From the NCBI GenBank assembly GCA_963847965.1, contig CAWKCG010000001.1, positions 381,613 to 445,612 on the forward strand: a DNA stretch of 64,000 nucleotides, read 5' to 3'. Position 1 is the stretch's first letter. Each line of letters opens with the position of its first letter. The notes beneath the pieces are model-generated. The model saw only the letters and a program-made list of their open reading frames with translations, was not told where the DNA came from and searched no databases. Shown piece after piece: positions 16,911 through 25,286 of the stretch. Made by a program: the position numbers and the translations under genes. Origin of the DNA: Palsa-504 sp963847965 (GTDB lineage: Bacteria; Actinomycetota; Actinomycetes; Streptosporangiales; Streptosporangiaceae).

Positions 16911-17295
16911 AACCAGAGCCCGCGGGCCGTCAGGACATCCCATCGGCGCCTTCAGCTTTGCTACGGTTTTGCAACTCGTTTTGGCTGGGTGAGGCGCTTC
17001 GAGACATTTGCCCGTTAATATTTCGTGGCGTGATATAAGTTCATCGCGATCACGAAGGGAGTCCTCAATTTCTACGAACGATCTTTCAGGGAATCTCAGA
17101 ACCAGAGCGACAGGAACCGGGTCGGCCGGGTCGTCGTCGCCCAGCATGCTCACAAGCGCAAAGGATGGCTGATTTTCCCGGCGGGCAGCCGAAGTGTCGG
17201 CCAGAGCATTCAAATCCAGCCCAAGGGGACGTACAGTGAGTGCGAGACTTGGCCTGGGAGACTTCGACTATTGACGAACGGAGTCAGGAGACGCT
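16911..17295. other. 385-bp intergenic stretch without a supported gene
   Basis: Less GC-rich than its neighbours. A leftward open stretch (about 17213-17040) gives a protein-like peptide with ALVSMLGDDDPADPVPVALV, but it has no good start and runs on under the phosphotransferase gene, so it is at most a remnant. The 3' end holds CAGGAG (17285-17290), the ribosome site for the next gene. Confidence 0.35.
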
Positions 17296-18471
17296 TTGGG
17301 GGGTTCCGGGCAGTTCTGCGTTCAGTGCGGCCGTGAACTGAGGCCGGACTCGCGATTCTGCGTCCGCTGTGGACACGAGCACATGACCAGCGATCGGGAG
17401 TACGAGGCCACGTCGACCATGCCCGTGCCCGTGCAGGGCGACGCCGTTCCGCCTGGGCTCCCATCCGGTGAGCCGGCCTGGCCGTCGAAAGGGTCATACC
17501 AGCCAACCCAGACCACACCTGGACTGGCGCCGCCCAGTCTCCCGCTCCCGCCAGGCGACTTCCGGCCCCCGCCCACCCAGTCCGCGCCTGGAGTTGGTGA
17601 CCTCTGGCGTCAGCCCGACCGGTTCTCTCCTTCGCCCGTTGGGCCTATCTATAGAACCGGCCCTGGGGTTCCGCAGCCAGCCGACCCGCTGCGTTTCCCC
17701 GCGCCCGGCGGGCCTGTCTATCGAACCGGCCCTGGAGTTCCGCAGCCAATCGACCCGCCGCGTTCCCCCGGCCCGGCCGGTCCGCCGCGCTCCCCCCGCC
17801 CGGCCGGGCCGGGGCGCTCCCGGCGGACGTTGGCGCTAATCCTTACCGTGCTGCTGGCAGCCGGGCTGGCCGCCGCTGTTGCGGTTTACGTTCTGCGTCC
17901 CTCGCATTCCACCAAGAGCAGCGCAGCAGCTAACCAGACGGGCACCGCCACGCAAGGGGCTGGGCCCAGTCCGACATCACCGCCGACAAGCTCCGGTCCG
18001 GCCTCATCGCCAGCGACCGTCTCCGAGCAGCAGGCGGCAACCGACCTCGCCGGGCTTCTCGCGCAGAGCGTCCAAGATCGCAGCTCGATCGTGGCCGCGG
18101 ACACCGACGTAAGTGACTGCGGACCCACGCTGAGCCAGGACCCGCAGACGTTCCAGAATGCCGCCGCATCGCGTCAGCAGCTGCTCAGCCAGCTGGCCGG
18201 CCTTCCCGGACGTTCCGCGCTGCCTGCCGCCCTGCTCCAGGACCTGACGGGCGCCTGGCAGGCCTCGGAGGCAGCCGATCAGGATCTCGGCAAATGGGCG
18301 CAAGATGAGGTCTCCCAGGGCTGCACCCAGAATGATCAAGCAGACCCCAATTACCAGGCGGCTGGCACTCCCGATAATCAGGCGACCACCGACAAGAAGG
18401 CCTTCGTCAGCCAGTGGAACCCCATTGCCACGCAGTACGGGCTGACTACATATCAGTGGAATCAGCTATGA
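17296..18471 (+). CDS. Zinc-ribbon/TM protein with helical extracytoplasmic domain
   Basis: 391 aa. A TTG start is chosen because CAGGAG lies five bases upstream and the ribbon FCVQCG...FCVRCG then starts at residue 7. A Pro-rich cytoplasmic linker contains two YRTGPGVPQP repeats. One TM helix lies at about 175-197 after SRR. A Ser/Thr/Pro-rich outer linker and a mostly helical domain with two Cys (SDCGP and QGCTQ) follow to the C-terminus. The layout matches the propeller protein at 10844, with a different outer domain. It is thus a seventh zinc-ribbon protein, outside the direct repeat but 3.7 kb away. Its last 26 bp overlap the convergent AraC gene. Confidence 0.78.
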   Translation: MGGSGQFCVQCGRELRPDSRFCVRCGHEHMTSDREYEATSTMPVPVQGDAVPPGLPSGEPAWPSKGSYQPTQTTPGLAPPSLPLPPGDFRPPPTQSAPGVGDLWRQPDRFSPSPVGPIYRTGPGVPQPADPLRFPAPGGPVYRTGPGVPQPIDPPRSPGPAGPPRSPRPAGPGRSRRTLALILTVLLAAGLAAAVAVYVLRPSHSTKSSAAANQTGTATQGAGPSPTSPPTSSGPASSPATVSEQQAATDLAGLLAQSVQDRSSIVAADTDVSDCGPTLSQDPQTFQNAAASRQQLLSQLAGLPGRSALPAALLQDLTGAWQASEAADQDLGKWAQDEVSQGCTQNDQADPNYQAAGTPDNQATTDKKAFVSQWNPIATQYGLTTYQWNQL

Positions 18472-19294
18472 CCGGGACACTCACGTCACCGGCGCTGGCT
18501 TCTTGAGGAACACGCAGCCTGGCCAGAGCGGCCGGAGTCAGGCCGGATAGCCTGCCGCACTCCCTGGTGAGGTGCGCCTGGTCGGCGTATCCGGCCCGCA
18601 CCGCCATCGTGGCGAGGTCGCGAGCGCCCTTCCGCGGGTTCCCGGCGAGCGCGTCGATCTGCGCGACGAACCGGCGGAATCGTAGCACCCGCTGCAGGGT
18701 CTTCGGGCCGTAGCCGACCGCGTCCAGGCAGCGGCGGCGCAAGTGCCGCTCGCTGAGCCCGATCTCCGCGGCGACCTCGTCGGTACGCACCTGCGGATCC
18801 TCCAGCAGCTCCGCCGCCCAGGTCACGGCCTGGTCCGGTGCGCCGTCGGCGATGAGCGCGGCCGCCACGTCCAGCGCGCGGACCATGGCGGTATCTGGAT
18901 CGAGCGTCCCCGGTAGCCGCCTCGACTCGCCGCGCCGTAGATCAGACAGGTCGACGCGCTGGTCGCGCAGCTCGCCCAGCGGGACGCCCAGCGCCGGGCC
19001 GCCGACGGCGGGCCGGAAGCGGACGCCGATGACGATGGTGCCCGCCGACATCACGGTAGGTACCGGACCCGTGTCCGGGCCTGCCACGAACGCGCCCCGG
19101 CCCGGCTCCCAGATCAGGTCGGTACACGCGTCGGGCAGCACCAGGCCTTCCCTGTCGCCGGCGCCGTCCGGGGTGACCTGCGCCCACAGGCACGCGACGG
19201 CGTGCCGCAGCCCGGCCGGGGCCGCCCATTCCGTGTACCCGGGCGGCAGGTCGCGCACGGCCGGGCCGGCCTTGGTGCGGGCCCGGGACTCCAT
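18446..19294 (-). CDS. AraC-family transcriptional regulator
   Basis: 282 aa. The C-terminal third carries the two helix-turn-helix units of the AraC/XylS family (IGLSERHLRRRC at about 178 and YADQAHLTRECGRLSGLTP at about 240). The N-terminal region (about 20-150) contains LVLPDACTDLIW and AGTIVIGVRFRP, typical of the DUF6597-type ligand domain found in actinobacterial AraC proteins. It should bind DNA and control a nearby gene, perhaps the short frame at 19315 or the lactonase. The 3' end overlaps the convergent zinc-ribbon gene. A partial copy of its 3' end is found at 13698-13760. Confidence 0.88.
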   Translation of the reverse strand: MESRARTKAGPAVRDLPPGYTEWAAPAGLRHAVACLWAQVTPDGAGDREGLVLPDACTDLIWEPGRGAFVAGPDTGPVPTVMSAGTIVIGVRFRPAVGGPALGVPLGELRDQRVDLSDLRRGESRRLPGTLDPDTAMVRALDVAAALIADGAPDQAVTWAAELLEDPQVRTDEVAAEIGLSERHLRRRCLDAVGYGPKTLQRVLRFRRFVAQIDALAGNPRKGARDLATMAVRAGYADQAHLTRECGRLSGLTPAALARLRVPQEASAGDVSVPVIADSTDM

Positions 19295-19314
19295 GCTGCC
19301 AGCTTGCCACGCTG

Positions 19315-19449
19315 ATGGCCGTTTCGTTCAATACGGCCGGCGGGTGGATGTTCAACTTCCCGGCCTGGTCACCGGCCGCGGAGCGGGACTGGCGCGGCTT
19401 TATCACCGTCGACGTGCTCCGCGTCCTGCGGGCCAACGGCCGCTGGTAA
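19315..19449 (+). CDS. Possible 44-aa small protein or remnant
   Basis: ATG 19315 to TAA 19449 encodes a Trp/Phe-rich 44-residue peptide (begins MAVSFNTAGGWMFNFPAW). It starts 20 bp upstream of and divergent from the AraC gene. There is no clear ribosome site and no family. It could be the stub of an AraC-linked gene or chance. Confidence 0.25.
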   Translation: MAVSFNTAGGWMFNFPAWSPAAERDWRGFITVDVLRVLRANGRW

Positions 19450-19497
19450 CCCGCCTCGCAGAAGGGCCGCGGCCGGGTAGCGGCCCGGGATCTTTGT

Positions 19498-20322
19498 CTA
19501 GGGACGGCCGGCGTGCGGTGCGGGCTGGCCGGGCGCCGCGAGCAGCTGGCCGGTCCAATCCGGCCCGTCGCTCATCGCCGCCTGCATCCCGTGCCATTTC
19601 GCGGCCGCGATGAACAGCGTCCTGCCGTCCTCGCCGCCGAGCATGCAGGCAAAGCATCCTCGGTCGACGGCGACCATATCGAGCACCTGGCCGCCCTCCT
19701 GCACGCGCACACAGCGCTGGCCGGGAACGCTCGCGACCCACACGGCACCGACCGCGTCCGCGCAGATGCCGTCGGGCGCGTGCTCAAGGTCAGCCCAGAC
19801 GCGACGGCCGGCGAGGGTGCCATCGCCGGCCACCTCGAACGCCACGAGCTGCTGGGCGTGCGAATCAGCGACGATCAGCGTGCGGTCGTCGTCGACCAGG
19901 GCCATGCCGTTGGGCCAGGGCAGGCCGTTCGCGACCTCGCGCATGCTGCCGTCCGGCTGGACACGCACGATGCCCGGTCCCCCGTTGACGTAGGCGTTAC
20001 CGGCCGCGTCAACCACGAGCTCATTGAACGGCGGGCGGCCAAGAGCGGTCAGGTCCGCCACGGTGTCCAGCGTTCCGCCCGGCTCCCGGCGCAGCAGCCT
20101 GCCCTGCGGCCCGTCGACGACGAGCATCCGCCCGTCCGGAAGCCAGTCAATGCTCAGCGGAATGGTCTGCGGCGCCAGACGAGCGATCACCTCGCGCTGG
20201 CCGTCATCGCTCACGGCCAGCACTTCGCCTGCGCCCCAGTTGCAGAGCCAGGCACGTCCGTCGCGCCACCGGGTCGACTCCGGAAAGCCCAGGCCGTCAG
20301 CCATGACGCGGATCTCGCTCAT
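19498..20322 (-). CDS. SMP-30/gluconolactonase/LRE-like lactone hydrolase
   Basis: 274 aa, the usual length for the six-bladed SMP-30 family. Visible features are the N-terminal GLGFPESTRWRDG (metal-binding Glu of the family), FNELVVDAAGNAYV, LPWPNGMALVDD (metal-binding Asn) and APDGICADAVGAVWVAS (Asp). These residues coordinate a divalent metal in enzymes that open sugar or aromatic lactones. It is cytoplasmic with no signal peptide. It is divergent from a TetR gene, with a paired inverted repeat between them, so it is probably the TetR target. The substrate is unknown. Confidence 0.88.
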   Translation of the reverse strand: MSEIRVMADGLGFPESTRWRDGRAWLCNWGAGEVLAVSDDGQREVIARLAPQTIPLSIDWLPDGRMLVVDGPQGRLLRREPGGTLDTVADLTALGRPPFNELVVDAAGNAYVNGGPGIVRVQPDGSMREVANGLPWPNGMALVDDDRTLIVADSHAQQLVAFEVAGDGTLAGRRVWADLEHAPDGICADAVGAVWVASVPGQRCVRVQEGGQVLDMVAVDRGCFACMLGGEDGRTLFIAAAKWHGMQAAMSDGPDWTGQLLAAPGQPAPHAGRP

Positions 20323-20365
20323 CTCATCGTCTTCCTCTGCTCGCCCTGTCTCATCGTTGGCGGCA

Positions 20366-20413
20366 AGTACTAGACGGTACAGTACTTAGCAGAGAACGGA
20401 ACTGTCTAGTACT
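20366..20413. promoter_or_regulatory. Candidate TetR operator between lactonase and TetR genes
   Basis: AGTACTAGACGGT (20366-20378) is repeated in inverted orientation as ACTGTCTAGTACT (20401-20413), 12 of 13 positions matching. The two arms lie in the 169-bp divergent spacer, right where promoters of both genes must be. This fits autoregulation by the adjacent TetR protein plus control of the lactonase. Confidence 0.6.
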
Positions 20414-20430
20414 ATCCTTCAGGGGCGGGG

Positions 20431-20490
20431 GGGCAACGCAGGGCAGGGGCAACGCAGGGCAGGGGGCAACGCAGGGCGTGGAGGCAACGC
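20431..20490 (+). repeat. Short tandem repeat next to the TetR ribosome site
   Basis: GGGCAACGCAGGG occurs at 20431, 20447 and 20464, and a partial GGCAACGC at 20483, giving a period of 16-17 bp. The last partial unit follows GGAGG (20480-20484) and forms the spacer before ATG 20492. Confidence 0.7.
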
Positions 20491-20491
20491 T

Positions 20492-21187
20492 ATGACGGCC
20501 ACCAGCACGGTTCGCGAGCAGGACGAACCGAGATCGAGCCGCAAGCGCCGAGCCATCATGCAAGCCGCCGCGGCGGCGTTCCTCCGCAACGGCTACGTAG
20601 GAACCAGCATGGACGAGATCGCTGCCTCGGCCGCGGTATCCAAGCAGACCGTCTACAAGCACTTCGCCGACAAGGAGCGGCTGTTTTCTGAGTTCGTCAC
20701 CATGACGGTCATGGAGGCCAGCAACTCCGTCAGCGACGAGGTGCTCAACCTGGAACACAGCACCGACATCGAGGCCGACCTGCGCGGCTGGGCTCGGCGC
20801 ACGCTCGCCAGGGTGATGCAGCCGCCGATCTTGCAGCTGCGCCGGCTGGTCATCGGCGAGGCGAACCGGTTCCCCAACTTGGGGCGGGTCTTCTATGACC
20901 TCGGACCGGGACGCTCCATCGAGACGCTCACCTCAGTCTTTACCCTGCTCGCCGAGCGGGGCGTCCTGCGGCTCGATGACCCCGCCCGGGCGGCCGAACA
21001 GTTCAGCTGGCTAGTCATGTCGATTCCCATAAACCGGGCGATGCTCCTCGGCGACGACCAGCTCCCTGCCGAAGACCTCGACCGATACGCCGACACCGGC
21101 GTCAAGATCTTCCTCGCCGCCTATGGCGGGCACGATCCTGGTAAGACACACGTCACGACTCGACCGCTGACGGCGCGGTCAAGATGA
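20492..21187 (+). CDS. TetR/AcrR-family regulator (AefR-like C-terminal domain)
   Basis: 231 aa, ATG with GGAGG seven bases upstream. The N-terminal HTH is classic: AFLRNGYVGTSMDEIAASA and VSKQTVYKHFADKERLF (about residues 30-65). The C-terminal part, with LRRLVIGEANRFPNLGRVFYD, resembles the ligand domain common to AefR/PsrA-like regulators. Divergent from the SMP-30 lactonase, with paired inverted repeats between; it likely represses both. Its TGA overlaps an ATG (ATGA at 21184), so a second cistron once followed. Confidence 0.9.
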   Translation: MTATSTVREQDEPRSSRKRRAIMQAAAAAFLRNGYVGTSMDEIAASAAVSKQTVYKHFADKERLFSEFVTMTVMEASNSVSDEVLNLEHSTDIEADLRGWARRTLARVMQPPILQLRRLVIGEANRFPNLGRVFYDLGPGRSIETLTSVFTLLAERGVLRLDDPARAAEQFSWLVMSIPINRAMLLGDDQLPAEDLDRYADTGVKIFLAAYGGHDPGKTHVTTRPLTARSR

Positions 21188-21279
21188 TCGCTTACGGCGG
21201 CAACCCGGCCGAGGCGAAGAAAATCCGGCGGGCATTCCGGGAACTGACAGGGGCCCCGGCGGCCGAGCAGGACGACTAG
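21184..21279 (+). CDS. 31-aa frame coupled to TetR, probably a gene stub
   Basis: The ATG overlaps the TetR stop in an ATGA arrangement. It encodes MIAYGGNPAEAKKIRRAF and a few more residues, then stops just before the IS1182-like sequence begins. It could be the remains of a gene cut by the mobile element, or a tiny coupled ORF; no family is recognised. Confidence 0.3.
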   Translation: MIAYGGNPAEAKKIRRAFRELTGAPAAEQDD

Positions 21280-21285
21280 AGCGCC

Positions 21286-22416
21286 GGTCAAGTAGCGGGG
21301 GCCCGATTTTCTTGGTGTGAGCGGTTGACGGTGGTCGAGTGTGTTATTCCCTGTTCGTAGCGGGTGGTGAAGGATCGGCTACGAGTCAGGCAGGAAGCGT
21401 GGTGCGTCCTGTGGTGTGGCGGCCGCCAGTGGAGCCGCCGCCGGCGGAGCAGGTGGTGATCGGGGCGGTGCGGCGGGCGAAGCTGTTCGTGTTCTTGCGG
21501 CTGCACCGGCATGAGCTGTTCGACGGGGGGTTCCAGGCCGAGCTGGCCCAGGCGTATGCGGACAGGCCGAAGGGGCAGCCGCCGGTGCCGCCGGCGCAGC
21601 TGGCGCTGGCGATGGTCCTGCAGGCCTATACGGGCGTCTCTGATGATGAGGTGATCGAGGCGACGGTGATGGACCGGCGCTGGCAGCTGGTCCTGGATTG
21701 CCTGGGCGTGGAGGAGCCGCCGTTTTCTAAGGGCACCTTGGCGGGGTTCCGCAAGCGGCTGATCGAGCGTGACCTGGACCGGCGGCTGGTGGAGCGGACG
21801 GTGGAGCTTGGCCGCGCGGACGGGGGGTTCGGCGCCCGGGCGCTGCGGGCGGCGCTGGATTCCTCCCCGCTGTGGGGGGCGGGCCGGGTGGAGGACACCT
21901 TTAACTTGATGGGACGCCCTGCGGAAGGCTCTGGGCGTGATCGCGGTGCCGCAGGGGCGGGGGCAGGCCGCAGGGACCGCCATGGTGGCGGCACAGGCCG
22001 GGGTGCCGCAGCTGGGCGCCTCCAGCATGACGGCGGCGCTGGATGCGGACTGGGATGACCCGGCCGCCCGGGACCAGGCGCTGGCCCAGATGCTGGGGCT
22101 GCTGGACCAGGTGGAGGCGTTTACCGCCGGCCAGTTCGGGGACGCGGCGGCGGCTGCGGCGGTGGCCGTCGCGTGCCAGGTCCGCGACCAGGACGTGGAC
22201 CTGGCCGGCCCGGCGCCGGCGCTGCGCCGCGGGGTGGCCAAAGACCGGCGGATCAACGTGGAGGATAGCCAGATGCGGCACGGCCGCAAGTCCCGCTCGG
22301 TGCTGTCCGGCGGGTACAAGCGCCGCATCCTGCGCGACCTGGACACCGGGCTGGTGCCCGCGGTGGGCATCACCCCCGCCAACGCGCCGGAGGCCAGCGT
22401 CACCGACGCCCCATAG
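21286..22416 (+). mobile_element. Truncated, frameshifted IS1182-like transposase remnant
   Basis: The N-terminal part (21339 or GTG 21402 to about 21915) has the IS1182/DUF772 signature: KLFVFLRLHRHELFD, then PPVPPAQLALAMVLQAY, SKGTLAGFRKRL and GARALRAALDSSPL. At about 21915 the frame changes (one base gained or two lost), and the transposase continues as ALRKALGV with GVIAVPQGRG to GITPANAPEASVTDA, ending at 22416 where the catalytic C-terminal half is missing. A likely left end begins near 21286 (GGTCAAGTAGCGGGGGCCC). No right end is present, so it is not mobile by itself. Confidence 0.8.
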
Positions 22417-22460
22417 CCAAACTGCGTGCGAGCCTGACCTGACCGCTCCCGGGCCCGTCA

Positions 22461-22505
22461 CCGCTCATTGCGCCTGATCGTGCGAAAGCGCTACTGGATG
22501 AGCCT
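22461..22505 (+). repeat. 45-bp direct repeat, left copy
   Basis: 43/45 identical to 23426-23470, same orientation. It starts 44 bp after the transposase fragment ends. The two copies enclose about 920 bp containing one small secreted-protein gene and a 17-bp inverted repeat. Confidence 0.88.
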
Positions 22506-22573
22506 TAGAGTTCCATCTCTGGCTCGGCGTCCTCGATCTCCGCAACGGACTCCGGGACGTCCGGCTCGTAATG

Positions 22574-22654
22574 GGTGCCGGTAACAACGGACCTGTCAGC
22601 ACCACTATGGCGTCCAGTTTCCTGAACGCGGTTGGCGCCGTTGTTACCGGCACC
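22574..22654. repeat. Perfect 17-bp inverted repeat with 47-bp loop
   Basis: GGTGCCGGTAACAACGG (22574-22590) and its exact reverse complement (22638-22654) lie directly behind the stop of the leftward secreted-protein gene. The loop is longer than usual for an intrinsic terminator and no T-run follows, so a small MITE-like element or recombination site is as likely as a terminator. Confidence 0.8.
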
Positions 22655-22660
22655 TCAAGT

Positions 22661-23026
22661 TCAGCAGGCTGGCGTTTTGATCTGGTTGATCACCTCGGAC
22701 GCTGGTGCCCAGAAGATGCCGTAGGCCGCCGAGGTCATCTTGAACCAGCGGTTCGTGGAATACCCCAGATTGGTCCACTCGCCGTCCTGCCAGCAAAGCA
22801 TCCCTGCGGTCAGCTTGCCGGGCGTCTCGAAGTAGTAATCGCCCAGGTTAGGCACGGCAAAGAGGTCGCAGTCTCCACCCCGGACGGAGCAGTACGTACC
22901 CGCCGCCGCAGCCCCGGGCGCCGTGGCTACTGACACTGCCCCGCCGGTACCCAAGGCAGCCAGGACTACCCCTCCTGACGCCAAGAGCATCCTGGCCCGC
23001 CTACCCAGTGAACGCTTGGTTGCCAT
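22661..23026 (-). CDS. Small secreted protein of unknown function
   Basis: 121 aa from ATG 23026, chosen because AAGGAGGGG lies just upstream (an upstream ATG at 23056 is less likely). The signal peptide has KRSLGRRAR, a hydrophobic Leu/Ala/Gly core and a probable AxA site before GTYCSV. The mature part of about 75 residues has four Cys (CSV, GDCDLF, LCWQDG and a terminal Cys) and many aromatic residues, a pattern of small secreted SH3-like or Cys-stabilised actinomycete proteins. It sits alone between 45-bp direct repeats next to IS debris, so it may be cargo. The function is not recognised. Confidence 0.75.
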   Translation of the reverse strand: MATKRSLGRRARMLLASGGVVLAALGTGGAVSVATAPGAAAAGTYCSVRGGDCDLFAVPNLGDYYFETPGKLTAGMLCWQDGEWTNLGYSTNRWFKMTSAAYGIFWAPASEVINQIKTPAC

Positions 23027-23528
23027 ATCCCCTCCTTTGTTAGCCCTGCCCATCACCTGCGGGCAGCATTGTTGATGCCGTGACTTTTAATGCTTGGCGC
23101 CGAGGCATTTCAATGGCAGCGGCACACATGATTCCCGGCACGATCCTGCTAGCAGAAACGACCACCAATACCGGTATCCCCGAAGTCCCGGGTTACTTTG
23201 CGTGCTCGCGCCCCCCTCCGCGTTACATACCTCATAGAAGACGCGGAGGATCAGCCATCGGTTTACCCCATTCGTGCCTGCCCTTCCGCCTGGCCGCTGT
23301 CCGTGGCATGAGAAAGCTCCATTGGCGGCCGGGTCTGAGCCTCCCGTTTTGGCCGGTAAAAAGTCCCTGCTCCTCGCGTGTCGTGTCCAGGGAGAGCAGC
23401 ACGGCAGCCCGCTCCCACCGCGCCGCCGCTCATTGCGCCCGATCGTGCAAAAGCGCTACTGGATGAGCCTCAGCTCGGCAGCTGTCTCGCGCGCTGCGGT
23501 CTCCTTCGCGGGGTTGGCTTCCCGCCAC
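23027..23528. other. 500-bp intergenic region
   Basis: No gene supported. It holds the promoter region of the small secreted-protein gene on its left, the right copy of the 45-bp repeat at 23426-23470, and the 3' flank of the leftward MFS-cNMP gene. A rightward open frame from 23274 continues as the antisense of the MFS gene and was rejected. Confidence 0.5.
23426..23470 (+). repeat. 45-bp direct repeat, right copy
   Basis: Partner of 22461-22505 (43/45). In one frame both copies encode PLIAPDRAKALLDEP, so the repeat could be a piece of a former coding sequence. Confidence 0.88.
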
Positions 23529-25178
23529 TCACGTAGAACCGGCGGCGGCCTGGTCGAGTACCGCGGTCAGGAACGTTTCCCTGGCGAGCTTGTACACCGT
23601 TGCCTCGGTGTGGGCGATGACGCTGGCGGTGCGGGGGACGGCGCGCGAGAGCGCGATCTGCCCGATTTCCTCGCCGCGCTCGCACCGCCGGATGAAGCGC
23701 CCGTCCTGGAAGACGTCGAACTGTCCCGCGGCGATCGCGTAGTAGGCGTCCCCCTCCTCGCCTGGCCGGATGAGGACCGTCCCGGCCGGTACCTTGACCG
23801 GGACGAGGGCGGACGCGAGGCGTTCGACCTCGGACGCCGGCACTTCGGCGAACGGTGGCAGCGCGCGCAGCAGCGCGATCTGCACGACCGGCACGGGCGC
23901 CTGGGCGTCCAGGCTGAACAGGGCGCGCCCGCCAGCGGCGGCGGCCAGGGGCAGCATGGCGGCTATGCCAAGCAGGGCGAGCCGGCTGCCGCCAAAGTGC
24001 ACCAGCACCGGCACGAGCATCGAGCCGATCGCGAGCCCGGCCATGGTGAGCCCTTCCAGGAGGCCGAAGACCTGGCCCAGGCAGTGGGCCGGGACCGAAC
24101 GCTGCAGCAGCGACCGGCTGGCGACATCCAGCAGGGCGCGGCTCGTCCCGGCCACGGTCAGCAGCAGCACCGTACCCGCCGGGTCAAGGCCGGCCGCCAG
24201 TGCCGCCAGCGCGCCGCTGAGCAGCAACGCCGCGCCCAGGATCGGCCCGCCCAGGCGCCGGCCGACCAGCAGCGCGCTGACCGCGGCGGCCAGGACCGCT
24301 CCTACCCCGTAAGCGGAGTTCAGGTAGCCGGCCCAGGCTTGCGGGCGGCCCAGCACGGTAACGGCCAAGATGACGAACAGCAGGTCCAGCGCACCGACCA
24401 CGACCGCCTCGGCGGTCAGCAGCGCCAGCACCAGCCGCAGCCGCGGCTGCCGGGCGGCCAGGCGCACACTCGCGCCCAGGCCCGCCGCTACCGGGCGAAC
24501 ATCCTGCTGCGGCCCGGCCAGCGCCGGTACCCGGAGCCTGAACACCAGCAACGCGGCGAGCACGCCGAGGGCAGCGCACACCCCGAACACGCCCGCCACG
24601 CCGCTGGACCAGATCAGCACCCCGGTCAGCGAGCCCGCGGCCGCGATCCCGGCGGCCTCCACCCAGCTCACCGCCACGTTGGCCGCCGTCAGCTGGTCCG
24701 GCGTGGCCGCCAGCGACGGAATCAGCGTGGCCTGGGCCGGGCGGGTCGCGGTGACGGCCGTGGAAGCGACCACGGCCGCCGCGTAGGCGGCCATCGGCAC
24801 GCCAGCGGCGATCGCGACCGCGGTCGCGCCCATTCCGGCCGCCTGCACCAGGTAGCCCCCGGCCAGCAGGACGACCGGGGAACGCCGGTCTGCGAGGGCG
24901 GCGAGCACCGGCGCCAGTAGCGCCGCCGGGACCAGCTGGGCCAGCGCCACCGCCCCGGCGACCGGGGCGCCGCCGCGGCTGTAGGCGTAGACCAGCATGG
25001 CAATCCACACCGAGTACTCGGTGAGGATGAACAGCGCGTATCCCCCCGCCACCCGCCGCAGGCCTCTGTTGGCGGCCAGCGCGCGGAAGACGCTGGTTTT
25101 CTGGATGCGGTCGCCGACACTGGGGCCCTCGGCGGCACGCTGGTGGTCCGGCTCGATGGTGCAGGTCAACGAAGTCAT
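23529..25178 (-). CDS. MFS transporter fused to a cyclic-nucleotide-binding domain
   Basis: 549 aa. Residues about 35-415 form a 12-helix major facilitator domain of the DHA3/EntS-like type (ADRRSPVVLLAG in the loop after TM2-3). Residues about 430-545 form a cNMP-binding domain: PAGTVLIRPGEEGDAYYAI, GEEIGQIALSRAVPRTASV. The phosphate cassette reads GQIAL-x3-VPRTASV, close to the RxA motif that binds cyclic nucleotide. Transport could therefore be gated by cAMP or a related nucleotide on the cytoplasmic side. Such fusions occur in actinobacteria but their substrates are unknown. Its start lies 32 bp from a 51-bp element shared with the LuxR gene at 31.7 kb. Confidence 0.88.
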   Translation of the reverse strand: MTSLTCTIEPDHQRAAEGPSVGDRIQKTSVFRALAANRGLRRVAGGYALFILTEYSVWIAMLVYAYSRGGAPVAGAVALAQLVPAALLAPVLAALADRRSPVVLLAGGYLVQAAGMGATAVAIAAGVPMAAYAAAVVASTAVTATRPAQATLIPSLAATPDQLTAANVAVSWVEAAGIAAAGSLTGVLIWSSGVAGVFGVCAALGVLAALLVFRLRVPALAGPQQDVRPVAAGLGASVRLAARQPRLRLVLALLTAEAVVVGALDLLFVILAVTVLGRPQAWAGYLNSAYGVGAVLAAAVSALLVGRRLGGPILGAALLLSGALAALAAGLDPAGTVLLLTVAGTSRALLDVASRSLLQRSVPAHCLGQVFGLLEGLTMAGLAIGSMLVPVLVHFGGSRLALLGIAAMLPLAAAAGGRALFSLDAQAPVPVVQIALLRALPPFAEVPASEVERLASALVPVKVPAGTVLIRPGEEGDAYYAIAAGQFDVFQDGRFIRRCERGEEIGQIALSRAVPRTASVIAHTEATVYKLARETFLTAVLDQAAAGST

Positions 25179-25209
25179 GACGGCAGAATCCGCGAGCAGG
25201 GCGGTCCCT

Positions 25210-25260
25210 CACATCGACAGCCATACGTATTTCGGCCTGCGAGATTTGACTACGCCGCCG
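25210..25260 (+). promoter_or_regulatory. 51-bp element with ATACGTAT core, copy 1
   Basis: Forty of 51 positions match the reverse complement of 31809-31859. Both contain the palindrome ATACGTAT followed 22 bp later by TTGACTACGCCG. This copy lies upstream of the leftward MFS-cNMP gene but points rightward; the other lies upstream of the LuxR gene. It is likely a binding site for a common regulator, possibly the LuxR protein. Confidence 0.5.
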
Positions 25261-25286
25261 CGCTCAGATGCACACGCCCGGCGGAC

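Noticed and set aside
15750..17213. 487-codon leftward open frame
   Set aside because: It covers the antisense of the phosphotransferase gene, whose motifs are clear on the + strand; the peptide has no family features.
23274..24920. 548-codon rightward open frame
   Set aside because: Antisense shadow of the MFS-cNMP gene, full of Arg/Gln/His as expected for a GC-rich opposite strand.
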